Shown: positions 43,258-52,272 of the stretch, one piece after another
Layout of the letters: each line of letters begins with the position of its first letter
Position numbering within the stretch: the stretch's first letter is position 1
Origin: Streptomyces sp. AC558_RSS880
GTDB lineage: Bacteria; Actinomycetota; Actinomycetes; Streptomycetales; Streptomycetaceae
NCBI RefSeq assembly: GCF_019049255.1
Contig: NZ_JAGMUJ010000159.1
Location: forward strand, 21,308 to 85,307
Reading direction: 5' to 3'
DNA length: 64,000 nucleotides
The notes under the pieces: generated by a model
Databases searched by the model: none
Told to the model about the DNA's origin: nothing
What the model saw: the letters and a program-made list of their open reading frames with translations, nothing else
Made by a program: the position numbers and the translations under genes

Positions 43258-43416
43258 CGGCACGGCATCCGGACGACGCACCGGTGACCGGCCGCGACCT
43301 CGCCGCCGCGAGCACCGCCCGCACCGTGCCGACCGCGCCGGCCCGGGCCGGCGCGGCCGGTCCCGCGTCCTGACCGACGGCCGGCGGAGGGGCGGGTGCC
43401 GGTTAGCCTGAGCGGC

Positions 43417-44187
43417 ATGCGTGTCATCAGGGACCTGCCGGCACTCGCCGCCGGCGAGGGGGACGTGCCCTTCGTGATCCAGGGGTACGAGGAGGTCGTC
43501 GCCGCCGACACGACGTGGAACGAACACTCGCACCCCTGGCACGAACTCCTCTGGAACGAGTACGGCACCTCCACCGCCGTGGTCGGTTCCCAGGTGTGGT
43601 GCATCACGCCGACGCTGGGCCTGTGGATGCCGGCGGGGCAGCTGCACTCCGCCTCCGCGGTCGCCGGGACCTCCTACCGCGCCCACTTCTTCCGGCACGG
43701 CACACGGTCGGCGCTGCCCGACGAGCCGGTGGCCGTGGAGATCACCCCGCTGCTCCGGCTGCTCCTGGAGCGGCTCGAGGAGCCCGGCCTGCCGCCGCAC
43801 TCCAGGGCCGTGGCCGAGGCGATGGTGCTCGACGTGCTGTGCCCGTCGTCCCGGGCGCTGCTGGTGCAGCTGCCCACCTCCGCGTTGCTGCGGCCCATCG
43901 TGGACGCCGTACGGGCCGATCCCTCCGACCAGCGCACGCTCACCGGCTGGGCCGCCGCCCTCGGGTGCAGCGCCCGCACGATCACCCGCGCGTTCCAGAG
44001 CGAGACGGGTACGAGCTTCGCCCGCTGGGTCGCCTCGGTGCGGGCCCAGCACGCCGTGCAGCTGCTGTCCCTCGGCTTCGAGGTCGACGTGGTGGCCGAC
44101 GCGGTCGGCTACCGCTCGGCGAGCGCCTTCGGGGCGGCCTTCCGGCGGACGACCGGCATGACCCCCGGCAGGTTCCGGGCGCGCTGA
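43417..44187 (+). CDS. AraC-family transcriptional regulator with cupin sensor
   Basis: A 256-aa regulator. The N-terminal cupin (about residues 15-110) contains HSHPWHELLWNEYGTS and PTLGLWMPAGQLHSA. The C-terminal double helix-turn-helix (about 155-256) has LTGWAAALGCSARTITRAFQ and DVVADAVGYRSASAFGAAFR, ending in the standard TGMTPGRFRAR. ATG 43417 lies just after a TTAGCCT -10-like box. It follows the DapA-like gene by 159 bases on the same strand. It precedes the iron operon but has its own gap from it. Confidence 0.9.
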   Translation: MRVIRDLPALAAGEGDVPFVIQGYEEVVAADTTWNEHSHPWHELLWNEYGTSTAVVGSQVWCITPTLGLWMPAGQLHSASAVAGTSYRAHFFRHGTRSALPDEPVAVEITPLLRLLLERLEEPGLPPHSRAVAEAMVLDVLCPSSRALLVQLPTSALLRPIVDAVRADPSDQRTLTGWAAALGCSARTITRAFQSETGTSFARWVASVRAQHAVQLLSLGFEVDVVADAVGYRSASAFGAAFRRTTGMTPGRFRAR

Positions 44188-44304
44188 GGGACCGGGGAGG
44201 GCGACGGCCGTCGCCCGGGGAACCCGTCCGCCCGCGTGTCCCGATCGCTACAAGGGATGTCGAAAAGGCTCGATTGATCGACGCGCCCCCACTCCATACG
44301 CTGT

Positions 44305-44323
44305 TCAGGCAAGCCTTACCTAA
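44305..44323. promoter_or_regulatory. DmdR/IdeR-type iron box
   Basis: TCAGGCAAGCCTTACCTAA matches 14 of 19 positions of the actinomycete iron box TTAGGTTAGGCTAACCTAA and lies about 100 bases upstream of the siderophore-binding lipoprotein gene. Iron-replete repression of the operon is expected. Confidence 0.75.
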
Positions 44324-44420
44324 CTTGCTGTAGCGAGTCTGGTGCCCCGCTCCACGACCCACGGTCCCCGGTCCGGACGTGCGAGCTCCGGCACCCCGGA
44401 CCGAAAGTGGAACACGGTCG

Positions 44421-45482
44421 ATGAGAACCCCACGCCTTCGCGCGCTCGCCCTCGCGGCGGCCCTCCTGCTCGGACTCACCGCCTGCGGCGGCGAGTCCGG
44501 CGACACCAACGACGACAGCGGCGCCGCCGGTGCCGACGCCAAGGGCTCCGGCCAGTTCCCGGTGACGATCAAGCACGCCCTCGGCACCACGGTCATCCCC
44601 GAGAAGCCGAAGCGCGTCGCCACCGTGAACTGGGCCAACGACGAGGTCCCGCTCGCCCTCGGCGTCGTCCCCGTCGGCATGGCCAAGGCCAACTTCGGCG
44701 ACGACGACGGCGACGGCGTACTGCCCTGGGTCGAGGAGAGGCTCAAGGAACTCGACGCCAAGACGCCGGTCCTGTTCGACGAGACCGACGGCATCGACTT
44801 CGAGGCCGTCGCCGACACCAAGCCGGACGTCATCCTCGCCTCGTACTCCGGACTGACGGAGCAGGACTACGAGACCCTCAGCCAGATCGCCCCCGTCGTG
44901 GCCTACCCCGAGGCCGCCTGGGCGACCCCGTGGCGCGACATCATCCGCTTCAACAGCAAGGCCATCGGACTGGCCGACGAGGGCGACGACCTGATCGCCG
45001 ACCTCGAGGGGCAGATCGAGAAGACCGCCGCGAAGTACCCCCAGCTGAAGGGGAAGACGGCGATGTTCATGACGCACGTGTCGTCCAAGAACGTCAGCCA
45101 GGTCGGCTTCTACACCACCCACGACACCCGCACGCAGTTCTTCACCGACCTCGGCCTGGAGATCCCCGCCAGCGTCTCCGGCCCGTCCGAGTCGACGAAG
45201 AAGTTCGTCCTCACCAAGAGCGCCGAGCACATCGACGACTTCAACGACGTCGACATCATCACCGGCTACGGGGACGACAAGGGCGAGCTGCTGAAGGCCC
45301 TCAAGAAGGACCCGCTCACCTCCAAGCTGGCCGCAGTGCGGCGGGACTCCCTCTACCTGCTGCCCGGCAGCACCCCGCTGGCCACCGCCGCCAACCCGAC
45401 CCCGCTGTCCATCCCGTACGTCCTGGAGGACTACGTGAAGGCGCTCGCCGACGCCGCGGACAAGGCGGACAAGGCCGCGTGA
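44421..45482 (+). CDS. Iron-siderophore ABC transporter substrate-binding lipoprotein
   Basis: A 353-aa lipoprotein. The leader ends in the lipobox LTAC (Cys about residue 22), so it is membrane-tethered outside. The class-III binding fold shows HALGTTVIPEKPKRVATVNW, PDVILASYSGLTEQDYETLSQIAPVV and the connecting helix region before YPQLKGKTAMFMTH. The sequence style is that of ferric-hydroxamate or catecholate siderophore binders (FecB/FepB-like). It is first in an operon with two permeases, an ATPase and an MFS protein, all stop-start overlapped. Confidence 0.9.
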   Translation: MRTPRLRALALAAALLLGLTACGGESGDTNDDSGAAGADAKGSGQFPVTIKHALGTTVIPEKPKRVATVNWANDEVPLALGVVPVGMAKANFGDDDGDGVLPWVEERLKELDAKTPVLFDETDGIDFEAVADTKPDVILASYSGLTEQDYETLSQIAPVVAYPEAAWATPWRDIIRFNSKAIGLADEGDDLIADLEGQIEKTAAKYPQLKGKTAMFMTHVSSKNVSQVGFYTTHDTRTQFFTDLGLEIPASVSGPSESTKKFVLTKSAEHIDDFNDVDIITGYGDDKGELLKALKKDPLTSKLAAVRRDSLYLLPGSTPLATAANPTPLSIPYVLEDYVKALADAADKADKAA

Positions 45483-46522
45483 CCGTCACCGCCGTCCCGC
45501 CCGCGCCGGACACCGCCCCGCTGCGGCGTCCGGCGCGCGTGCGCGTCACCTGGCTCCTCGTCGTCGCCGCGGTCCTGCTCGCCGCCATGACCGCCTCCCT
45601 CGCCTACGGCTCCCGGGACGTCGCCTGGGCCGACGTGTGGGCGGCGCTCGGCGGAGCGGAGGGCACCCTGGAGGAGGCGGCGGTCGCCAACCGCGTACCG
45701 CGCACCCTCCTCGCCGTCGTCGTCGGCGCCGCCCTGGGCCTCTCCGGCGCGGTCATGCAGGGCGTCACCCGCAACCCGCTGGCCGACCCCGGCATCCTCG
45801 GCGTCAACATGGGCGCCTCGCTCGCCGTGGTCACCGGCATCGCCTACTTCGGCCTCGCGTCGGTGTCCGGATACATCTGGGCGGCGATGACCGGGGCGGC
45901 CGTGACCGCCGGATTCGTGTACGCCGTCGGCTCGCTGGGGCGGGGCGGCGCCACCCCGCTGAAGCTGGCCCTCGCCGGTGCCGCCATCGCGGCCGCGCTC
46001 GCCTCCCTGGTCAGCGCCGTCGTCCTGCCCCGCAACGACATCTCCGACACCTTCCGGCTGTGGCAGATCGGCGGCGTCGGCGGTGCCACCTACGCGCAGC
46101 TGGGCAGCGTCCTGCCGTTCCTCGCCGCCGGCTTCGTCGTCTGCCTGGCCTCCGCCCGCGCCCTCAACTCCCTCGCCCTGGGTGACGAGCTGGCCGCCGG
46201 ACTCGGCGAGCGGGTGGCCCTCGTGCGGGCGGGCGCCGCGCTCGGCGCGGTCGTGCTGTGCGGCGCGTCCACCGCCGTCGCCGGCCCGATCGCCTTCGTC
46301 GGACTCGTCGTACCGCACGCCTGCCGGCTGCTGGTGGGCGTGGACCACCGCTGGCTGCTGCCGTTCTCCGCGCTGGGCGGCGCCGTCCTGCTGACGGTCG
46401 CCGACGTGGTGGGGCGGGTCGTGGCCCGGCCGTCCGAGATCGAGGTGGGCATCGTGACCGCGTTCGTCGGCGCCCCCTTCTTCATCCACATCGTCCGCCG
46501 GCAGAAGGTCAGATCCCTGTGA
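45479..46522 (+). CDS. FecCD-family siderophore ABC permease 1
   Basis: A 347-aa permease with about nine to ten helices. Typical motifs are VANRVPRTLLAVVVGAALGL, SGAVMQGVTRNPLADPGILG and STAVAGPIAFVGLVVPHACRL (coupling helix region). GTG 45479 overlaps the lipoprotein stop as GTGA. It pairs with the next permease as a heterodimer. Confidence 0.92.
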   Translation: MTVTAVPPAPDTAPLRRPARVRVTWLLVVAAVLLAAMTASLAYGSRDVAWADVWAALGGAEGTLEEAAVANRVPRTLLAVVVGAALGLSGAVMQGVTRNPLADPGILGVNMGASLAVVTGIAYFGLASVSGYIWAAMTGAAVTAGFVYAVGSLGRGGATPLKLALAGAAIAAALASLVSAVVLPRNDISDTFRLWQIGGVGGATYAQLGSVLPFLAAGFVVCLASARALNSLALGDELAAGLGERVALVRAGAALGAVVLCGASTAVAGPIAFVGLVVPHACRLLVGVDHRWLLPFSALGGAVLLTVADVVGRVVARPSEIEVGIVTAFVGAPFFIHIVRRQKVRSL

Positions 46523-47571
46523 GCGCCCCCGTCGTCACCGCCCCGCCCACACTGCGCACGGTCACCCGGGCCCGGGTCCGCCGCGCGTACCGGCGACGGC
46601 TGATCGTCTGCGCCCTGCTGGTCCTCGTCGTCGCCGCCTTCGTCACCACGCTCATGGCCGGGCACACCTTCTACCCGGCCTCCGACGTGCTGCGCGTCGT
46701 CATGGGCGAGCAGGTGCCGGGCGCCTCCTTCACCGTCGGCACGCTGCGGCTGCCGCGCGCGGTGCTCGCCCTGACCGCCGGGTTCAGCTTCGGCATGGCC
46801 GGCGTCACCTTCCAGACGATGCTCCGCAACCCGCTCGCCAGCCCCGACGTCATCGGCATCAGCGCGGGCGCGGGCGCGGCGGCGGCCATCGCCATCGTCA
46901 CCTTCTCGCTGAGCGAGACCCAGGTGTCCGCGCTGGCGATCACCGCCGCGCTCGGGGTGGCGCTGCTGGTGTACGTCCTCGCGTTCCGCGACGGGGTCGC
47001 CGGCACCCGGCTCATCCTGATCGGCATCGGCATCGCCGCCCTCCTCGACAGCGTCACCTCCTACGTCCTGTCCCGGGCCGGTGAGTGGGACCTCCAAGCG
47101 GCGATGCGCTGGCTCACCGGCAGCCTCAACGGCACCACCTGGGAAGAGACCGTGCCCACCGTCCTGGCCGTGCTGGCGCTCGGCCCGGTGCTGCTGTTCC
47201 AGGGCCGCAACCTGAGCGCGCTGAGCCTGGGCGACGACACGGCCTCCGCGCTCGGCGTCCGCGTCGAACGCACCCGCGTCACCGTGATCGTCGCCGCCGT
47301 CGGACTGATCGCGTTCGCCACGGCGGCCGCCGGACCGATCGCCTTCGTCGCGTTCCTCTCCGGTCCGATCGCCGCCCGGCTCACCGGAACCGGAGGCTCC
47401 CTGCTGGTGCCGGCCGGCCTGGTCGGCTCCCTGCTCGTCCTCGTCGCCGACTTCACCGGCCAGTACGCCTTCGACACCCGCTACCCGGTGGGCGTCGTCA
47501 CCGGCGTCCTCGGCGCGCCTTACCTTGTCTACCTGATCGTCCGCACCAACCGGGCCGGAGGCTCACTGTGA
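46519..47571 (+). CDS. FecCD-family siderophore ABC permease 2
   Basis: A 350-aa partner permease: TLRLPRAVLALTAGFSFGMA, MLRNPLASPDVIGISAGAGA and AAAGPIAFVAFLSGPIAARL are the corresponding motifs. GTG 46519 overlaps the previous stop. Together with permease 1 it forms the FepD/FepG-like channel. Confidence 0.92.
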   Translation: MSAPVVTAPPTLRTVTRARVRRAYRRRLIVCALLVLVVAAFVTTLMAGHTFYPASDVLRVVMGEQVPGASFTVGTLRLPRAVLALTAGFSFGMAGVTFQTMLRNPLASPDVIGISAGAGAAAAIAIVTFSLSETQVSALAITAALGVALLVYVLAFRDGVAGTRLILIGIGIAALLDSVTSYVLSRAGEWDLQAAMRWLTGSLNGTTWEETVPTVLAVLALGPVLLFQGRNLSALSLGDDTASALGVRVERTRVTVIVAAVGLIAFATAAAGPIAFVAFLSGPIAARLTGTGGSLLVPAGLVGSLLVLVADFTGQYAFDTRYPVGVVTGVLGAPYLVYLIVRTNRAGGSL

Positions 47572-48416
47572 CCGCGTCCCACACCCTCGCCACCGAGGAC
47601 CTCACGCTCGGCTACGGCGACCGCGCCGTCATCGAGGGCCTGGACCTGACCCTCGCGGCCGGGAAGATCACGGTGATCGTCGGCGCCAACGCCTGCGGCA
47701 AGTCGACGCTGCTGCGCTCGATGTCCCGGCTGCTGGTCCCGCGCACCGGCCGGGTCGTCCTGGACGGCAAGGAGGTCCACCGCACCCCCGCCAAGGAACT
47801 CGCCCGCACCCTCGGCCTGCTGCCGCAGTCACCGGTCACACCCGAAGGCATCACGGTCCTCGACCTGGTCGGCCGGGGCCGCCACCCCCACCAGCGGGCC
47901 TTCTCCCGCTGGACGGCGCAGGACGACGCCGCGGTCGCCGCCGCGCTGGAGGCGACCCGGACGACGGAACTGGTGGAGCGGTCCGTCGACGAACTCTCCG
48001 GCGGCCAGCGCCAGCGCGTGTGGATCGCGATGGCGCTGGCCCAGCAGACCGACCTGCTGCTGCTCGACGAGCCCACCACGTTCCTCGACGTCAGCCACCA
48101 GATCGAGGTCCTCGACCTGCTGACCGACCTGAACCGGACCCGCGGCACCACGATCGTCATGGTCCTGCACGACCTCAACCTGGCCGCCCGCTACGCGGAC
48201 CGGCTCGTCGCCCTGGCCGCGGGCCGGCTGCACGCCGCCGGAACACCCGAGGAGGTGATGACCGAGGACACGGTCCGGGCCGTCTACGGCATGGACAGCC
48301 GCGTCATCGAGGACCCGGTCTCGGGCAAGCCCCTCGTTCTGCCGATCGGACGCCACCACTCGACGACCGGGGACGCGGAAGCCGCCCCCGCGCCGGAATC
48401 GGCCGGGAGCCGCTGA
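47568..48416 (+). CDS. Siderophore ABC transporter ATP-binding protein
   Basis: A 282-aa ABC ATPase of the FepC type: Walker A VGANACGKST, LGLLPQSPVTPEGITV, signature ELSGGQRQRVWIAMALAQ, Walker B LLLLDEPTTFLD and H-loop MVLHDLNLAARYADR. It overlaps the preceding permease by four bases. The C-terminal 20 residues (GDAEAAPAPESAGS) are an unstructured extension. Confidence 0.94.
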   Translation: MTASHTLATEDLTLGYGDRAVIEGLDLTLAAGKITVIVGANACGKSTLLRSMSRLLVPRTGRVVLDGKEVHRTPAKELARTLGLLPQSPVTPEGITVLDLVGRGRHPHQRAFSRWTAQDDAAVAAALEATRTTELVERSVDELSGGQRQRVWIAMALAQQTDLLLLDEPTTFLDVSHQIEVLDLLTDLNRTRGTTIVMVLHDLNLAARYADRLVALAAGRLHAAGTPEEVMTEDTVRAVYGMDSRVIEDPVSGKPLVLPIGRHHSTTGDAEAAPAPESAGSR

Positions 48417-48418
48417 CC

Positions 48419-49777
48419 ATGCACGCCAAACTCGCCGCCGTACTCCCCGATCTCTCCCCCTGGCGCTCCTCCCGCGACTTCCGCCTGCTCTGGGTGCAGG
48501 GCGTCGTCACCTACGTCGGCAGCGTGATGGCGCTGATCGCGCTGCCGCTGCAGATCAAGGAGCTGACCGGCTCACCGCTCGCGGTGGGCGCGATGGGCGC
48601 CGTCGAACTGGTGCCGCTGGTGGTCTTCGGCCTGTACGGCGGGGCACTCGCCGACGCCGTGGACCGGCGCAAGGTCATCGTGCTCACCGAGGCGGGACTG
48701 GGAGTGCTGGCCGCCGTCCTGCTGCTGAACGCGCTGCTGCCCAGCCCCATGCTGTGGCCGCTGTACGTGGTCGCGGCCGGTGTCGCGGCACTCGCCGGAC
48801 TCCAGCGGCCCGCCCTGGACTCGCTGCTGGCCCGGATCGTCCCGCACGACCAGCTCGCCGCCGCGGCCGCGCTGAACTCGCTGCGCTGGCAGACCGGCGC
48901 GATCGCCGGACCGGCGCTGGCGGGCCTCGTCGTCGCGTACGCGGGCAACAGCACCGCGTACGCCATCACGGTGGTGAGCTTCGCGGTGTCGGTCCTGATG
49001 TGCCGCCGGCTGGCACCGGTGCCGCCGGTCGAGCAGGCGGCCAGGCCGTCGCTGCGCGGCATCGCCGAGGGGGCCCGGTACGCCTGGTCCCGGCCGGTGC
49101 TCCTTGGCACGTACGCGGTCGACCTGGCGGCGATGTTCCTCGCCTTCCCCAACACCGTCTTCCCCTTCCTCGCCGACGAGCTCGACGCCGACTGGTCGCT
49201 GGGCCTCATGTACGCGGCGGGCTCCGTCGGATCGCTGCTGGTCACCCTCACCAGCGGCTGGGTCTCCCGGACGCGGCGGCACGGCCTGCTGGTGGTGTTC
49301 GGCGCGGCCAGCTGGGGCCTGGCGATGGCGGCGGCCGGCTGGACGTCGAACGTCTGGCTGGTGCTGCTGTGCCTCGGGCTGGCGGGAGCGGGGGACATGC
49401 TGAGCGGACTGGGCCGGGCGACCATCTGGAACCAGACCATCCCGGACCGGCTGCGCGGCCGGCTCGCCGGCATCGAGGTCCTCTCCTACAGCGTCGGCCC
49501 GCAGCTGGGCCAGGTCCGCGCCGGGGCGATGGCCGGCTGGACCGGCGTACGCCCCGCGATCTGGACGGGCGGACTCGCGTGCGTCGCGGCGGTGGGCCTG
49601 CTCGCCGCCGCGCTGCCGAAGCTCATCAGCTACGACGCCCGCACCGACGAGGACGCCCGCCGCCGCGCCGCCGAGGGCACCGGAACCGCACCGGGCGGCG
49701 AGGGCACCGGAACCGCACCTGGCGGCGAGGGCACCGGAACCGCGCCGGGCCGTGACGGCGTCGGCGCCGATCGGTAG
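48419..49777 (+). CDS. MFS transporter (EntS-like) at the end of the siderophore operon
   Basis: A 452-aa major-facilitator protein with about twelve helices. RSSRDFRLLWVQGVVTYVGS, FGLYGGALADAVDRRKVIV and LAGLQRPALDSLLARIVP are typical of the EntS/enterobactin-exporter-like group. It starts two bases after the ATPase stop, so it is part of the iron operon and may export the siderophore or its breakdown product. The C-terminus carries a 27-base tandem repeat translating to EGTGTAPGG. Confidence 0.88.
   Translation: MHAKLAAVLPDLSPWRSSRDFRLLWVQGVVTYVGSVMALIALPLQIKELTGSPLAVGAMGAVELVPLVVFGLYGGALADAVDRRKVIVLTEAGLGVLAAVLLLNALLPSPMLWPLYVVAAGVAALAGLQRPALDSLLARIVPHDQLAAAAALNSLRWQTGAIAGPALAGLVVAYAGNSTAYAITVVSFAVSVLMCRRLAPVPPVEQAARPSLRGIAEGARYAWSRPVLLGTYAVDLAAMFLAFPNTVFPFLADELDADWSLGLMYAAGSVGSLLVTLTSGWVSRTRRHGLLVVFGAASWGLAMAAAGWTSNVWLVLLCLGLAGAGDMLSGLGRATIWNQTIPDRLRGRLAGIEVLSYSVGPQLGQVRAGAMAGWTGVRPAIWTGGLACVAAVGLLAAALPKLISYDARTDEDARRRAAEGTGTAPGGEGTGTAPGGEGTGTAPGRDGVGADR
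49673..49753 (+). repeat. Three tandem 27-bp units in the MFS gene tail
   Basis: Three consecutive 27-base units (49673-49699, 49700-49726, 49727-49753) with few differences encode EGTGTAPGG twice and EGTGTAPGR once. The repeat is in frame and lies in a disordered cytoplasmic tail, so copy number could vary without harm. Confidence 0.85.
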
Positions 49778-49900
49778 CCCGCTGTCCCGTCACGGCCGAA
49801 CGACCGGCAACGGCGCGGAGACGCACCGGCTCGTGCCGCTGAAACTCCCCGGAGCCGCCCCGAGCGAAAAGGAATTCCCCGGCGCTCCCGGCCCGGCACG

Positions 49901-50275
49901 TCAGACATCCGCTTCACGCCGTGGGCGTTCCGGCTCTCGTCGAGACATCCGGCGTCCACGCACCGGAATTCCGGGGCCGCTCAGGGGCTCCTCCGGGCGT
50001 ACCTCGTCCAGGCGGGCCCGCCAGGTGACGCCGGCGTTGTTGGCCAGGCCGTGCACCTGCCCGTACGACTCCCGCAGTTCGGCCGCGAGTTCGGCCCAGT
50101 CCTGCTCGCTGGTCACGTCGAGGCGCCGGCAGCCGGGCGCCTCGGTGACGTCGGTGGCGATGACCCGGGCGCCCTCCCGGGTGAGCGCCTCGGCCTCGGC
50201 GGCGCCCTGCCCGCGGGCGGCGCCGGTGACCACGACGACCTTGCCGAGCAGCCTCTGGGGGCGCAGGTCGCTCAC
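49901..50275 (-). pseudogene. 3'-truncated short-chain dehydrogenase/reductase
   Basis: GTG 50275 overlaps the stop of the FAH gene as GTGA. The first 90 residues are a normal SDR: GKVVVVTGAARGQGAAEAEA (NAD(P) loop) and GLANNAGVTWRARLDEV. The protein then turns into Arg/Pro-rich sequence and stops at 125 residues; the catalytic Tyr-x-x-x-Lys and substrate half are gone. The end of the catabolic operon has therefore been lost. Confidence 0.7.
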
Positions 50276-51243
50276 GGCCGTTCCCGGGACCGGCGCCGGC
50301 CGGCCGGCAGTGGAACGGGCTCCACGCCAGGGACGACGGTGTTGGTGAGGGTGCCGAGGCCCTCGACGGTGAGGGTGACGGTGTCGCCGGGCTTCAGCGG
50401 CGGCGGGGTCCGCTCGCCGCGCCGGCCCCAGAGTTCGGCCAGGCAGCCGCCGTTGCCGCAGGTGCCGGAGCCGAGGACGTCACCGGGGACGACCCGGGTG
50501 CCGCGGGAGGCGTAGGCGGTCATCTCCTCGAAGGTCCAGCTCATGTTGGACAGCAGGTCCTCGCCGACCTTCTCGCCGTTGACCTCGGCGGTCAGCGCCA
50601 GGCGCAGGAAACCGTCGGCGTCCCGGTACGGTTCCAGCTCGTCGGCGGTGACCAGGTACGGGCCGAGGGTGGTGGCGGTGTCCTTGCCCTTGCAGGGGCC
50701 GAGGCCGACCTTCATCTCGGCGGACTGCAGGTCGCGGGCGGACCAGTCGTTGAAGACGGTGTAGCCGACGATGTGGTCGCGGGCCTGCTCGGGGGTGAGG
50801 TCACGGCCTTCCCGGCCGATGACCGCGCCCACTTCCAGTTCGAAGTCCAGGACGGCTGATCCGGGCGGCACGGGAATCCGGTCCCCGTGACCGTGGACGG
50901 CGTGCGGGTTGGTGAAGTAGAAGGTCGGGGCCGCGTACCACTGCTCGGGGACGCCGCCGGTGCCTTCCACGGACCGGCGCACCCCCTCGACGTGTTCCTC
51001 GAAGGTGACGAAGTCCCGTACGGAGGCGGGTCGCAGCGGTGGCAGCAGGCGGACCTGGGAGACGTGCGGACCCCGCGGTACGTCGAAGCTCGCGGCGCCG
51101 GCGTCGAGCAGGGCCGGGAGTCCCCCTCCCCGGCCGAGGAGCTCGGTGAGGGAGCGGACGCCGGGGACGGGGAAGAGCACGCCCTCGTCGTCGACGACCG
51201 CGAGACGGGCCCGGTGGTGGTGTTCATAGGTGGCGAAGCGCAT
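50272..51243 (-). CDS. Fumarylacetoacetate-hydrolase-family protein (operon-distal)
   Basis: A 323-aa metal-dependent hydrolase of the FAH superfamily: MRFATYEHHHRARLAVVD, FYFTNPHAVHGHGDRI, VLDFELEVGAVIGREGRDLT (metal Glu/Glu), GYTVFNDWSARDLQ and LLSNMSWTFEEMTAYASRG, GDVLGSGTCGNGG. The G-x-G-T-C motif is typical of true fumarylacetoacetate or ring-fission hydrolases. It probably cleaves the ring-opened 2,4-dioxo acid produced by the neighbouring dioxygenase. The ATG is at 51243, 92 bases after the dioxygenase stop. Confidence 0.9.
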   Translation of the reverse strand: MRFATYEHHHRARLAVVDDEGVLFPVPGVRSLTELLGRGGGLPALLDAGAASFDVPRGPHVSQVRLLPPLRPASVRDFVTFEEHVEGVRRSVEGTGGVPEQWYAAPTFYFTNPHAVHGHGDRIPVPPGSAVLDFELEVGAVIGREGRDLTPEQARDHIVGYTVFNDWSARDLQSAEMKVGLGPCKGKDTATTLGPYLVTADELEPYRDADGFLRLALTAEVNGEKVGEDLLSNMSWTFEEMTAYASRGTRVVPGDVLGSGTCGNGGCLAELWGRRGERTPPPLKPGDTVTLTVEGLGTLTNTVVPGVEPVPLPAGRRRSRERP

Positions 51244-51335
51244 GTACGGCTCCTGGCGGAGGGGCCCGGGGGAGCGGCGGACCGCGTCAGGGCGGTGGAC
51301 GGGCCGCCGCGCCCCCGGAGCCGAGAAGGGCGGGA

Positions 51336-52268
51336 TCAGACCGGCGGGGCGACGAAGACGCCGCGGTCGGGGTCGTTGAAGGACTCCTTGGCGACGAGTT
51401 CGTTCATGGGGTTGGCGGTGCCCCACTGGTCGGTGACCTCGGGCCGGGAGAAGTCGTAGACGTGGGGGTGCCAGGTGTCCTCGTCCAGGCACTCCAGCTC
51501 GGTGGTGTACTCGACGGTGTTGCCGTGCGGGTCGAGGAAGTAGGTGAAGGTGTTGTCGCCCGCCATGTGCCGTCCCGGACCCCAGATCTTCTTGAAGCCC
51601 GCGCGGATGACGCGCCCGGAGCCGCGCATGTACTCGTCGATGCCGCGCATCTCGAAGGAGACGTGGTGCAGGGAGGTGTGCGGGCCCTTGGCCAGCGCCA
51701 TCGAGTGGTGCTGGTTGGAGATCCGCATGAAGTGCATGACCTCGCCCATGTGGGGCGAGCTGAGCGTGTCGGAGAGGCGGAAGCCGAGGTGGCGCTCGTA
51801 CCACGCGCGGGTGCGGTTCAGATCGGGCGAGTTGAGGACGACGTGGCTCAGCTTGACCGGGATGGACTCCTTCTCCTCGATCTTGCGGTGCCGGCGCACC
51901 GCGACGTCGGCGGAGACCTCGATGGTGCGGCCGTCCACGTCGAAGAAGCGGAAGCCGTAGCCGCCGCCGGGGGTGTCGACCGTGCCCGGCCGGGATATCA
52001 ACCGCACGCCTCCCGCGAGCAGTCGCTCGGCGAGGGTGTCGACGTCCTCGCGCGAGGCGGCGCCGTAGGAGACCAGGTCGAGGCGCTTCTCGTCGGCCTT
52101 GCGCAGTCGTACGACGTACTGCTCGGGGGAGCCCTCGGCGGCCAGGAAGGAGATCCCGGAGTCCTCGGCGACCTTGGTCAGGCCCCAGACGCCGGCGTAG
52201 AAGTCGAGCTGCTTGTCGTAGTCGGGCACGGCGAGGTCGACGTGCCGCAGGTGGGTGAGCAGGCGCAT
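51336..52268 (-). CDS. Extradiol (VOC-type) ring-cleavage dioxygenase
   Basis: A 310-aa two-domain type-I extradiol dioxygenase. Each half begins with a VOC strand (HLRHVDLAVPDYDKQLDFYA; KLSHVVLNSPDLNRTRAWYE). The 2-His-1-Glu iron site is read as His in LSHVVLN, His in LHHVSFEMRG and Glu in GNTVEYTTELE. The likely reaction is meta-cleavage of a catechol-like intermediate. It lies four bases after the amidohydrolase stop, within the operon, and feeds the FAH hydrolases. Confidence 0.9.
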   Translation of the reverse strand: MRLLTHLRHVDLAVPDYDKQLDFYAGVWGLTKVAEDSGISFLAAEGSPEQYVVRLRKADEKRLDLVSYGAASREDVDTLAERLLAGGVRLISRPGTVDTPGGGYGFRFFDVDGRTIEVSADVAVRRHRKIEEKESIPVKLSHVVLNSPDLNRTRAWYERHLGFRLSDTLSSPHMGEVMHFMRISNQHHSMALAKGPHTSLHHVSFEMRGIDEYMRGSGRVIRAGFKKIWGPGRHMAGDNTFTYFLDPHGNTVEYTTELECLDEDTWHPHVYDFSRPEVTDQWGTANPMNELVAKESFNDPDRGVFVAPPV

Positions 52269-52272
52269 GGTG

